Source: Microscilla marina ATCC 23134 (lineage in GTDB: Bacteria; Bacteroidota; Bacteroidia; Cytophagales; Microscillaceae). Taken from it: a DNA stretch of 56,379 nt. Below the pieces are notes generated by a model. That model did not search any database and was not told the origin of the DNA. It saw nothing but the letters and a program-made list of their open reading frames with translations. The position numbers and the translations under genes were made by a program. Where the stretch lies: the NCBI RefSeq assembly GCF_000169175.1, contig NZ_AAWS01000059.1:1-56379 (forward strand), in the 5' to 3' direction. Shown here piece after piece: positions 25,670-34,959 of this stretch. The number at the start of each line of letters is the position of its first letter. Position 1 is the first letter of the stretch.

Positions 25670-28600
25670 ATGCTTAATCAATACAAAACCAAACACCTTG
25701 CGGAAGGTGTGGCAAAGACCCTCAAACGTGGGGCGGTTGCCAAAATAACCCTTACTGTGGTGGCTACCACCCTGCTATTGCTTGTTGCCAATGCCTGGTA
25801 TGCGCCCAACCTGTGGAATTTTAGCCAAGGCAAAGCAACTACTAATGCCCAGGTTCAGCTTAAGGTACAAGCCAAAAACGACTTTTACGAAAGTACTCCC
25901 TCGGCTGGCTACCCGGTAACTATTGTGCCAGTGGGAATCAAAATTACCCAGGATACAGTCAAATTTTGCGAAGGTACCACCGAAACACAACCCTTGACTG
26001 AACTCGTTTTGCAAGAAACTGGCAAGGGGGATTTTTCTGGAAAAGACACTCTGGTATTAGCGTTGTCAGACCAAGATTTCACCTTGGGTAACGACAATCT
26101 TAAAATTATGGCAAAGTTTCAAGATCCTCAGGATGGCAAGTTTCAAAATCTTAAAACACCACTGCAAGAAAAATTTCAGGTAAACATTACAAATGAAAAT
26201 CAATTACAACTAGTGTATGATTTTACTGGTGATGCCTTCAAATCAAGGGTAGATCAACTGAAAATCAGCGGCTTAACAGTGACTCCCAAAACTGAGGCTA
26301 CAGCCTCAGTGGTTACTTTACGTCCAACCCCTGATAGCTTCAAAGCTATCAAGGATTGGAAGGGGGTGTTTAGAAACACCGACTTTGGCTGGTTTACCAT
26401 GGTAGGTAAACCCACCAATGTTACAGATATAGAGGTTGTTAAACTGAGTAATCAACAATTGCGCCTGGTAGCAGTTGGCGCAAGTCATGCTACCCACTAT
26501 CAGTGGACATTGCCTGCGGGGGTGGCGCTGGCGGGGGAAGCCCTTACCGATAAAGTAACCGTTGAATTTACCAACACTTCCATTATTACTATACAGCATG
26601 ATCCTGCGGCTAATTTATCTGACTTGACAGTGACAGTAAAAAGTAAAAATGCTACTTGTGAAAGTAATGATTTTAACACTGACTTATCAAATGATTTAAA
26701 CATCGAGGTCAACTTTCAAACCATTGACACACTTTTATGTGTAGGTGGTACACCTATAGCTGTGCCTCAACACATAGTATGTACAGAAGCTGAAAAAAAT
26801 GCCTTTAGTACACAAGGTGTGACAGTTGAATTAACCACAGGCTTTAAGTTACTGGCAAAACCCAGGGTGTTTTTTGGTAAGAAAGGGGAAAAACTTAAAG
26901 AAATAACCGACGTAGCATATACCACTGATCAACGAGGCATTGGATTTAGTCTGGAAGATTTGGAAAAAGATGATGAGCTCAACCAATTAGAAATTCGTGG
27001 GGTAGTAGTACAAGCTACCAAAGCCACCAGTGCCAACCGACAAGCCCTTTTGCGGGCATCGGGTTTGTCTAGCCGTACCTTGTCTTTGGCAAGCTTCATC
27101 CGTTACGACCCGCCCCCAACCCCTGAGTTTTTGGAGGTACCTTCGTTGCTTTGCAAAAACACCAGTGTTACCTTTTCGGTGAAGCCGCAGTCGGGGTTTA
27201 AATACAGCTGGGGATTGCCGGTAGGGGTGACCATTAAACCATCATCATTACCTACTGCGTCTCGAATAATGGTAAACATAGGCAACAGTTTCAATGGAGG
27301 CATGCTTAAGGTTACTGCCACTTCCACCCATGGTTGCAAAAGTGCAACGGTGAGTAAGTTGCTTGCTGCGCCACCTGCAAAGCCTCTCGATGTAATAACG
27401 ATTGAGGGAAAAGACAATTTATTTGTGGGCGAAGAGGCTACCTACACCGCAAAAGATGGGCAACCCGCCGCTACTTACCAGTGGACAGTTCCTGTGGGTC
27501 TGGAGCCAGTTGGTGATTTTGAGACTATAAGTAACAACACTATCTCAACTACAGAACCTACGCTAAAACTAAAAGCAACCAGTACAGTAGATAAGGTTGA
27601 TTTAAAAGTACAAGGAGTAAATGCCTGTGACGATAAGGGCGAAGCAGCTACTAAAAGTATTACCAGTGTTCAGTCTGCGGTTGAATTTGTGCCTGTTATC
27701 ATTGAAAATATCTGCCCTGAAGCACAAAACTTTGCCATAGGTGACATTATAATTAAGGAACAGTTTGTAAAGGATTTTAAAGGAGCAGGATCATTGGTGC
27801 TGACAAGCGAAGATGTTTCTTTGGTTGATTCTAAGACTGATACTGATCCTTTGACTGTAACAATAGATGCAGCAGGTTTAGGTAATGATAAATTTAGTGC
27901 TTCAGTGACAGATAATAAGCTTACCATCAGCTATAATTTTGATGATAGCTTTGATCACAGTGGCATCAATACTATGGTCATCAAAGGGTTGAAGATCAAC
28001 TTAAAGAATAATACCCCCACCCAACTGAGTTTTACTACAGACCTTACATCATCTACCCTAAACATAGGCGACTCTTATGTATTTGCGCAAATAGGATCAT
28101 GGGTTACTTTTGATACCAATGAGGCAGAGGTGAAGATTTATAAGGAATCCTCGGTTTCGTCTACACCGATTAATACGTTATGTGCGACAACTAATACTTA
28201 TACTTTGAAGGCAACTGGCATAGAGGGGGCCACGAGTTATGAGTGGACATTGCCTAGCGGTTTGGTTTTTAAGAACGATGGAGATAACAATAACAACACT
28301 GTTGAAGTAAGACTAAACAACACTGTAACCTTAGCAGATGGCGACCTGGAAATATCAGTAGTTGGTAAAAAAGAGGGGATACAATGCGAAAGTAATATGG
28401 TAACGCATACGATCAAGGTATTGACCAAATTTGCCAAGGATGTAAAACCGAAATTTACCAATACTATTAAACACATTTGCCAGAAAGAGGGTGAAATAAA
28501 GTCGTTAAGCGTGGAAAAAATAGAAGGAGCAACCCACTATCAGTGGACATTGCACGATGCGCTTGAAGCCGTTACACCCGACGAGGGAGTAAACAAAGCG

Positions 28601-31600
28601 GATAATGTTATTCTTACTTCAGGCACTACCCTTTGGTTTAAAGTGAAAAGCACTGCATCGTTTGGCACAGAGAAAGAAGGTGTAAAGATAGGAGTAAAAG
28701 GAGTGAAAATGACTGATGAGAATACCTGCAGCATTACTACAGATGAAGAAAATTCGGGAAATTTCACATTGTATGGCGCACCTGAGAAAGTAAATATTGA
28801 GGGTATAGAGGAGGGAAAAGTATTTGCGAAAAACGGCAATGATATATTACTGGAAGGCACGCCCGTAGGCGGATATTTCAAACTCACCAAAGGGATTATT
28901 ACTAAAGAAGAAAATGGTGAGTTGAAAACTTACTTCTCACCAGAGAAGGCAGGCATAGATGAACATACCCTTACCTATGTATATACAAATGGAGAGTGTG
29001 AGTGGAATGCTTCAAGAACAGTGAAAGTAGTAAAAGCGACCAGCACTGGGTTGGCTACACAGTGTAGAACTACTACTGAGGCGAAGTTTTCACTACCTAC
29101 CAAAACAAACGATGGGTGGTTGTTGTATGCCGTGATTGAGGAGTTGGGTACAGACGGAAAATCAGTGATTACAAAAAATGACGCACAAAATACCGATGCT
29201 CCCACCCCTATGCTGATTACAGACAGTAAAGCAAAAGCGCTAAATTGTGAGTCACCTGCCATCAAAGATAATATAGACAACATTAAAAAACTGAATGCTG
29301 ATAGCAATTATCATTACAAGCTTGATCCTTCTAGGGTAACAGGAACTTCTATAACCGTAAAAGCAGTGTATGTAAAGCTTATAGGTGATGCTTGTGTGGG
29401 GGTTAACACCTTTGATAAGGAGTCTGTGGAAATATTACCCCTTCCGACTAAGCCGACAATAGCTCCCTCGTTTTCGGCAAAAATATGTACAAACAAACAA
29501 GGGGTGTATCAAGTGAACTCGCCTCACCCTGAATATATTTATGAGTGGGCAGTAGAAGAGTCTAATGGCTTGTCAGGGTCGTCTGGCTACACTTTTAAAG
29601 AAGGCATAACAACAGGAACTTCGGTAACAATTAACTGGACATTGCCAGGCGTTAAAAAGGTGACAGTAACTGCCAAACAGGAGCTAGCAGCTTGTGCATC
29701 AGGGTCATCAGAGCCTATAAAAGTACAAGTAAAAAGCCCTTTTAACGTAAGCATTAAAGGTTCTCCTATTGCATTGAATGATCAAGCTATTCCATATACT
29801 GTTGAACTGAAAGATCATGAAGGTAAGACAATTAATAACATAGAGCACAACTATAGCTTTAGATGGACTATTGAAAATGGAAAGGGAACAACAAACCCCA
29901 GAGCTTCTAATAACATACAATGGTCAGCTAGTGGCAAAGTATCAGTCAAAGTAACCGAGAAAGCGCCTAATAATAATTCTGATTATATACCATTGATGTG
30001 TGCCCAAATGGCAACTTTTGAGGTTGTAAAGACTGAGTTAAACTCAATGAAGGGGTGTGCCGAAACCACCACGGCCTATAAGTTAGACAACCCACCAGCT
30101 ACTCCAGTAAATATTACCTGGACAGTGGAGGGTGGTGCCCTCAAAGATGAAAATGCTTCTATAATTGCCCAAAGTGATGAAAGCATACAGGTAACCTGGA
30201 GCAACATAGCCTCAGGAACAATCAAGGCAAGTATAGGAGAAGGGGATACTGAGTACGAGCAAACGTTTACAATAAATATTGATGAAAAACCTGAAAACCT
30301 TGCCTTGAGTGAAGATGTATATAAATACTGTGACAACGATGAAAAAGTTAGCCTCACGTCGAAAGTAACATTGCCAACTAGAACGCTTACCTTTTATGAA
30401 GTGAAGGGTGCTGATATTGATGAAGAAATTACAAACCCAAATGCGTATAACCCTAAGAATGATACTGTAACAGTCTATTTTGTATACACGACTGACAATG
30501 GCTGTAAGTATGTTTCAAAGAAGGCGGAAGTATTAAAAGTACCTCCTTCAAAGGTTAATTTTACGGTAAATGTGGGAGCAGGTTCAAATATTACCAAAAC
30601 AGGTTCTATAGGCAAACAACCCATCACATTTTGTAGTACAAATGATGATGAAAACCACACATTGGTTTTTAAACTAGCCGATGCTACGAGCAAGGAGGGA
30701 GGCAAGTTTGTGATAACTAATAAGAATACTAATCAACAAATAGGAGACACTATTGAACTTGCGGCTGATGAAACCGAGGCTGAGTTTGCCTATAGCCTGT
30801 TAAATGCAGGAGGAAATTTTATAATGACTTATACCTTAAACGAACTTTGTCCTCAGCCCAAAAACATAGAGATTAAGGTGCTGAGACGTGTTGCCAACCT
30901 CGATGTAAAACTGCGGAAGACCGGAAGTAATGATGCGCACACCAGTTTTTGTGCAAGTGACGGAGGTTCATACGACTTAATGCTTGAGGGTTTTCCCGTG
31001 AATACTAACACAGTTGGAAGCTTTCACATCAAACGTATCTCAGGACCTAAATATTCAAAGGGTGAAGGCTTTGTGGAGATAACCGGTGAACAGCCAAAAC
31101 TGAACCCTAGCAATCCTATGCCAGGAGAAATCCCGCCGGGTGATGATGCTTCTACTGAAGAAATAAATCAAAATGCAGGACAATACAAGATTGAATACCG
31201 CTATAAATATAGAAAAGGCGACACAGAAGAGACCTATCCCTGCGAATATACTTCTGATGTGCTTACTGTTACAATTAACCCATTGCCTAAACTAACCATC
31301 GAAGGCTTAAAAGACACCTATTGCCGCAACGAAGCCAAGGGAAGCATTGAAGTGTTTGACCAAGGCAACAAAGACAATACGTCGGTATTGGTATTGACCC
31401 AGCTTGAGTACAAAAATGATAGCGTGCCTAAAAATGGTAATCAATGGTCTAGCGTGCCCAAAAATGACCCTACCAGGCTGACGCCAAGCGAAACTCCTTA
31501 CGAAATAAGGGCGAGACATACCAATAGTGCAGGCTGTACAAATGTTTCTGCCCCTCGGAAAGTAAAAGTATTGTCGGAGCCTACCGGAGTAAAGCTCTTT

Positions 31601-33715
31601 GTTAGTAAGATATACCATGAGCAGGCAATGTATTTTAAGTCTACCCAAGCCGAACCCAAAGCCAACGCCACCGAAGGTTGGGAGTGGGTCATCAACGGAT
31701 CGGTTACAAATACCAAGGAGACCATGTACGCCACTAAAAACAATAGCGGAAATATTAGTTATTCGATGACCGCCAACATTAAAGCCTGTAAAAAGATCGT
31801 CAAAAAAGACTTTAAGCTTGATTTTAGCTTTGAAGGACACTTGGTGGGTGGCACCTCTACCCTGACCAACAAGTCAAGCTTGAGAAACGAAAACGGAGAA
31901 GATGAGTTAGGCAACGCCAAATGGACAATTGCCGATAAAGCGGGTAATATCCTAGGCTCTTTGGATGCAAAAAATGAGCGGGTCACCTATTCTTTTGCCA
32001 AAGCTGGCGAGTATTGGATCACCCTTACTTTGGTCAACAACGCAAAAGACGTAACCTATGAACTCAAAAGGAGGGTAGATATATTTGACGTAGTAACCAT
32101 TACCAAAGGAGAAAATTATATTGAACACTTTGAAAACGGGGCAAAAAGTTGGGTAAGCCGAGGAGTGGTTACCCAAAACCAACAGTTTGTCGACAAAACC
32201 AGTTGGCAACTAAAACCCTTGAGCAATGCCAACAGAGACGTGATCAAAGGAAACCAGGGAATGGTGTGGATGACCGACAACGGGGATCAAACCCATTATT
32301 ACAACAACGAACAATCGTATGTAGAGAGCCCTTGCTACAACATCAGCGACCTGGACAAACCCATGGTATCGTTGCGTTATTGGTCGCATACTGACAAAGG
32401 AGGCGATGGGGTAGCCTTGTTATACACTATAGATGACGGCAAAACCTGGCAAAAGGTAGGCAAGAAAACCCCCGAAATAGAAAACTGGTACAACGAACAA
32501 GGTATTTTGGGTGCTCCGGGTAGCTCTAGTGATGCAAATGCCAACAAAGAAAACCAAGGTTGGACAGGTGCCGATACTACCTGGCGTACTACTGCCTACA
32601 CCTTGAGCAATGTAAGGCAAGCCATGTGGGCACAAAACACGTCGCTGGTAAGGTTTAGAATTGTCTTTGGGAGCAATAGCGACAACCCTCCTAGCCAGCA
32701 TGAAGGCTTTGCCTTTGATGATTTTAGTATCAGCAATCGTAACCGTACTTTATTGCTGGAGTATTTTACCAACCATGGGGTGCCAGGAGCCGAGACTTTG
32801 GACAAAGAAGTGAAGTTTTTTCCTTACAACAACGGCAATACAAGCACTGAAATCATCAGCATACATCACCATGTGGGTTTTCCTAAGGCAGACGAGCTCA
32901 ACGAGTACAATTCCAAAGATGTAAGTGGCCGTGCTTTTTACCACGGGATAAAAAATGCTCCAATGGCAATCATCGATGGGTTAGACACGAGCCGTCACCC
33001 CCAGAATGAAGTATCGAGTTTGTTTTATGACCAACGGATACTGAGTGTGTCTCCCTTTAATATTACCATAGAGCCCTCTCAGGTGGCCAACCGACAGATG
33101 AAGATAAAAGCCCGCGTAACCGCACTCGAAAACTTTGATCGACCAGTAGTAATACAAGTGGTAGTCATAGAAGACGAAGTGCCATCGCAAGGCAAAACTT
33201 ACCACCACGTAATGCGTAAAATGCTGCCCGATGCTGCGGGTACCTATTACAAACATACCTGGAAACCCGGCGACTCATACAACCTCGACTTGAGACCGTG
33301 GGACGTAAGCGACCTGACAATGAAATCGTACCGGATAGTAGTATTTGTAGAAGATTATGATACCAAAGAAGTGCACCAGGCAGCGGTAAGCTCTACCCAG
33401 GCATTGCGTCAGGACGAGGGACAAGCCGGGCAGGAAGTAACCGGGCTGGACAAGCGCATTGTAAAGTCAGGCATATTGCTTTTTCCTAACCCGGCAAGCA
33501 ATGAAGTACAACTCAAACTTGCCCCCCAACAACAGCTCAAGTCTCAGGCTGCCTGGGAGATCAGCAACCTCAACGGACAGGTTGTGGGCAGTGGAGTTTG
33601 GCAACCACACCAACGCAATATGCGGGTAAAGGTAGGGCATCTATCGCAAGGCGTTTACCTGTTCCGGGTGTTTGACGTAAACCGGGTGTTTTTGCTCAGG
33701 TTTGAGAAAAAATAA
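25670..33715 (+). CDS. Giant secreted T9SS protein B with PKD-like repeats
   Basis: A 2681-residue protein. A 26-residue charged n-region precedes a hydrophobic core (ITLTVVATTLLLLVANA); ANA at about residue 43 is a likely cleavage site. The body consists of repeated Ig/PKD-like modules marked by SHATHYQWTLPAGV, ATYQWTVPVGLEP, ATSYEWTLPSGL and TYCRNEAKGSIEVFDQGN, with many conserved single Cys. From about 1980 it follows gene A: a PKD-like domain, a MAM-like domain (ENGAKSWVSRG at about 2155), an Omp28/thioredoxin-like domain (LLLEYFTN at about 2361; IISIHHHVGFP) and a T9SS sorting domain (LLFPNPASNEVQLKL at about 2602, ending RFEKK). It is expected on the cell surface or released, as an adhesin or sheath component. 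It has its own promoter and terminator and is not in an operon. Confidence 0.85.
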   Translation: MLNQYKTKHLAEGVAKTLKRGAVAKITLTVVATTLLLLVANAWYAPNLWNFSQGKATTNAQVQLKVQAKNDFYESTPSAGYPVTIVPVGIKITQDTVKFCEGTTETQPLTELVLQETGKGDFSGKDTLVLALSDQDFTLGNDNLKIMAKFQDPQDGKFQNLKTPLQEKFQVNITNENQLQLVYDFTGDAFKSRVDQLKISGLTVTPKTEATASVVTLRPTPDSFKAIKDWKGVFRNTDFGWFTMVGKPTNVTDIEVVKLSNQQLRLVAVGASHATHYQWTLPAGVALAGEALTDKVTVEFTNTSIITIQHDPAANLSDLTVTVKSKNATCESNDFNTDLSNDLNIEVNFQTIDTLLCVGGTPIAVPQHIVCTEAEKNAFSTQGVTVELTTGFKLLAKPRVFFGKKGEKLKEITDVAYTTDQRGIGFSLEDLEKDDELNQLEIRGVVVQATKATSANRQALLRASGLSSRTLSLASFIRYDPPPTPEFLEVPSLLCKNTSVTFSVKPQSGFKYSWGLPVGVTIKPSSLPTASRIMVNIGNSFNGGMLKVTATSTHGCKSATVSKLLAAPPAKPLDVITIEGKDNLFVGEEATYTAKDGQPAATYQWTVPVGLEPVGDFETISNNTISTTEPTLKLKATSTVDKVDLKVQGVNACDDKGEAATKSITSVQSAVEFVPVIIENICPEAQNFAIGDIIIKEQFVKDFKGAGSLVLTSEDVSLVDSKTDTDPLTVTIDAAGLGNDKFSASVTDNKLTISYNFDDSFDHSGINTMVIKGLKINLKNNTPTQLSFTTDLTSSTLNIGDSYVFAQIGSWVTFDTNEAEVKIYKESSVSSTPINTLCATTNTYTLKATGIEGATSYEWTLPSGLVFKNDGDNNNNTVEVRLNNTVTLADGDLEISVVGKKEGIQCESNMVTHTIKVLTKFAKDVKPKFTNTIKHICQKEGEIKSLSVEKIEGATHYQWTLHDALEAVTPDEGVNKADNVILTSGTTLWFKVKSTASFGTEKEGVKIGVKGVKMTDENTCSITTDEENSGNFTLYGAPEKVNIEGIEEGKVFAKNGNDILLEGTPVGGYFKLTKGIITKEENGELKTYFSPEKAGIDEHTLTYVYTNGECEWNASRTVKVVKATSTGLATQCRTTTEAKFSLPTKTNDGWLLYAVIEELGTDGKSVITKNDAQNTDAPTPMLITDSKAKALNCESPAIKDNIDNIKKLNADSNYHYKLDPSRVTGTSITVKAVYVKLIGDACVGVNTFDKESVEILPLPTKPTIAPSFSAKICTNKQGVYQVNSPHPEYIYEWAVEESNGLSGSSGYTFKEGITTGTSVTINWTLPGVKKVTVTAKQELAACASGSSEPIKVQVKSPFNVSIKGSPIALNDQAIPYTVELKDHEGKTINNIEHNYSFRWTIENGKGTTNPRASNNIQWSASGKVSVKVTEKAPNNNSDYIPLMCAQMATFEVVKTELNSMKGCAETTTAYKLDNPPATPVNITWTVEGGALKDENASIIAQSDESIQVTWSNIASGTIKASIGEGDTEYEQTFTINIDEKPENLALSEDVYKYCDNDEKVSLTSKVTLPTRTLTFYEVKGADIDEEITNPNAYNPKNDTVTVYFVYTTDNGCKYVSKKAEVLKVPPSKVNFTVNVGAGSNITKTGSIGKQPITFCSTNDDENHTLVFKLADATSKEGGKFVITNKNTNQQIGDTIELAADETEAEFAYSLLNAGGNFIMTYTLNELCPQPKNIEIKVLRRVANLDVKLRKTGSNDAHTSFCASDGGSYDLMLEGFPVNTNTVGSFHIKRISGPKYSKGEGFVEITGEQPKLNPSNPMPGEIPPGDDASTEEINQNAGQYKIEYRYKYRKGDTEETYPCEYTSDVLTVTINPLPKLTIEGLKDTYCRNEAKGSIEVFDQGNKDNTSVLVLTQLEYKNDSVPKNGNQWSSVPKNDPTRLTPSETPYEIRARHTNSAGCTNVSAPRKVKVLSEPTGVKLFVSKIYHEQAMYFKSTQAEPKANATEGWEWVINGSVTNTKETMYATKNNSGNISYSMTANIKACKKIVKKDFKLDFSFEGHLVGGTSTLTNKSSLRNENGEDELGNAKWTIADKAGNILGSLDAKNERVTYSFAKAGEYWITLTLVNNAKDVTYELKRRVDIFDVVTITKGENYIEHFENGAKSWVSRGVVTQNQQFVDKTSWQLKPLSNANRDVIKGNQGMVWMTDNGDQTHYYNNEQSYVESPCYNISDLDKPMVSLRYWSHTDKGGDGVALLYTIDDGKTWQKVGKKTPEIENWYNEQGILGAPGSSSDANANKENQGWTGADTTWRTTAYTLSNVRQAMWAQNTSLVRFRIVFGSNSDNPPSQHEGFAFDDFSISNRNRTLLLEYFTNHGVPGAETLDKEVKFFPYNNGNTSTEIISIHHHVGFPKADELNEYNSKDVSGRAFYHGIKNAPMAIIDGLDTSRHPQNEVSSLFYDQRILSVSPFNITIEPSQVANRQMKIKARVTALENFDRPVVIQVVVIEDEVPSQGKTYHHVMRKMLPDAAGTYYKHTWKPGDSYNLDLRPWDVSDLTMKSYRIVVFVEDYDTKEVHQAAVSSTQALRQDEGQAGQEVTGLDKRIVKSGILLFPNPASNEVQLKLAPQQQLKSQAAWEISNLNGQVVGSGVWQPHQRNMRVKVGHLSQGVYLFRVFDVNRVFLLRFEKK

Positions 33716-33737
33716 CATTCCTTAATTAATGTGGTTT

Positions 33738-33774
33738 AAAATGCCTGCGCTCTTTGGGTGCAGGTATTTTTTTT
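33738..33774 (+). terminator. Terminator shared by the giant genes, copy B
   Basis: ATGCCTGC and GCAGGTAT form an 8-bp stem around GCTCTTTGGGT and end in eight T, 25 nt after the stop codon. It is nearly the same as the hairpin after gene C. Confidence 0.75.
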
Positions 33775-33789
33775 ACCAAACCTCAATAC

Positions 33790-33987
33790 CAATAGTCCAT
33801 AGTTGATTCGAGTAAATGTTCACCTTGTTAAATGCTGTAAACCAGTATTTTATATTAAGATTGCGTACTCAATTTATTTTTAAAAGTGTGTCGGTTTTAC
33901 GCCTAAACACCCAATTAAATAGTTTTTAAACTCATCAATAACTGATAGCTAACAACCAACTTTGACTAAAATTACTGCGGAGTATTG
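33790..33987. mobile_element. MITE-like element type 1, inverted copy (198 bp)
   Basis: Reverse orientation: begins CAATAGTCCATAGT and ends ACTGCGGAGTATTG. It is flanked by the 7-bp direct repeat TCAATAC (33783-33789 and 33988-33994). About 20 bp near the right-hand terminus are missing compared with the other copies. Confidence 0.8.
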
Positions 33988-33994
33988 TCAATAC

Positions 33995-34609
33995 AGGGAA
34001 AAAAAACTGGAAAAAAAATGCGCATGATCGGCATCTAAGTACTTGCAATTTGTGGCAGTCGTGACCTACTTTCAACCTACACAGTGCCCCCACAGCGCCT
34101 TTATCATATTTGCAAATATGCGTATGGTAGCCGCATGCCCCTACATAACCCCCTGGCGAGCTTTTGGGTACTCAAGTGCAAAGCCCTAAGGCCAACCCAA
34201 GAAGTTGTTTTTCGGTTTGAAAGCCCTTCTAAGAAGTATACTGGTTTAATTTGCTGTAAACCAATACTTTGATCAATGACCGCCTACTTGTAATTAGCTT
34301 CGCAGCACTTCCTCCGGTCGGTTCGTAATTGAAAAATTCGTAATTAAACTACCACAGGGCGACATGAACAATGCCCCTCGTCAATTCAAAAACAACTTAC
34401 TTTTGAACAACCTCCCGGCGAGCTTTTACCACTTAGGCCTCCAAACAACCGAATATGCCAAAAACAACCCGGAGAGACTCCAGGAGCGGTATAAATCCTT
34501 ATAAACCGGGGTGAAAGCCAGCTGTTTTGTATTAATAATTATGTTTTGTATTGATAAAGTACAATGAATAACCACTTACGCCCTCAAAACGACCGTTTAG
34601 GCCACTTTT
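33995..34609. other. Intergenic region between giant genes B and C
   Basis: No supported gene; the 62-codon frame at 34084-34272 has no family features. From about 34440 the sequence (ccaaacaaccgaatatgcc, aaaaacaacccggag) corresponds to the duplicated region upstream of genes A and B. Confidence 0.45.
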
Positions 34610-34640
34610 TTTTATGCTATAAAACAAGACGGTAGTTTTG
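34610..34640 (+). promoter_or_regulatory. Conserved promoter of giant gene C
   Basis: TTTT at 34610-34613, a 19-nt spacer and TAGTTTTG at 34633-34640, with AACGACCGTT about 35 nt upstream. A leader frame begins at the ATG at 34676 after gataaatattgag, as in gene B. The gene start is 320 nt from the -7 box. Confidence 0.6.
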
Positions 34641-34959
34641 TCGCCATTGCCAACGACGCAATGATAAATATTGAGATGAAAAAAAGACGATTGCCAAACA
34701 AAACTTGTCAAGCAGCAACCCTGGTGGGTAAAAACCCTTGTCTGCCCAGGTATGACATAGGTACTACACCTGCCACCTGCTTCTATACTTGTTGGGAAAT
34801 CTCAAACGCAAAGGCTACCTGCGGGCAGCTATTGATACTGATGAATAATTGTATATACAAAGCTTAGGAACATGTTCTAAACCGGACAGTTATTGTTGAG
34901 GGCTATGCCCGAAATCCCGTTTACGGGGCGATCACGTTCCTTAATAATTATTAACCCCT

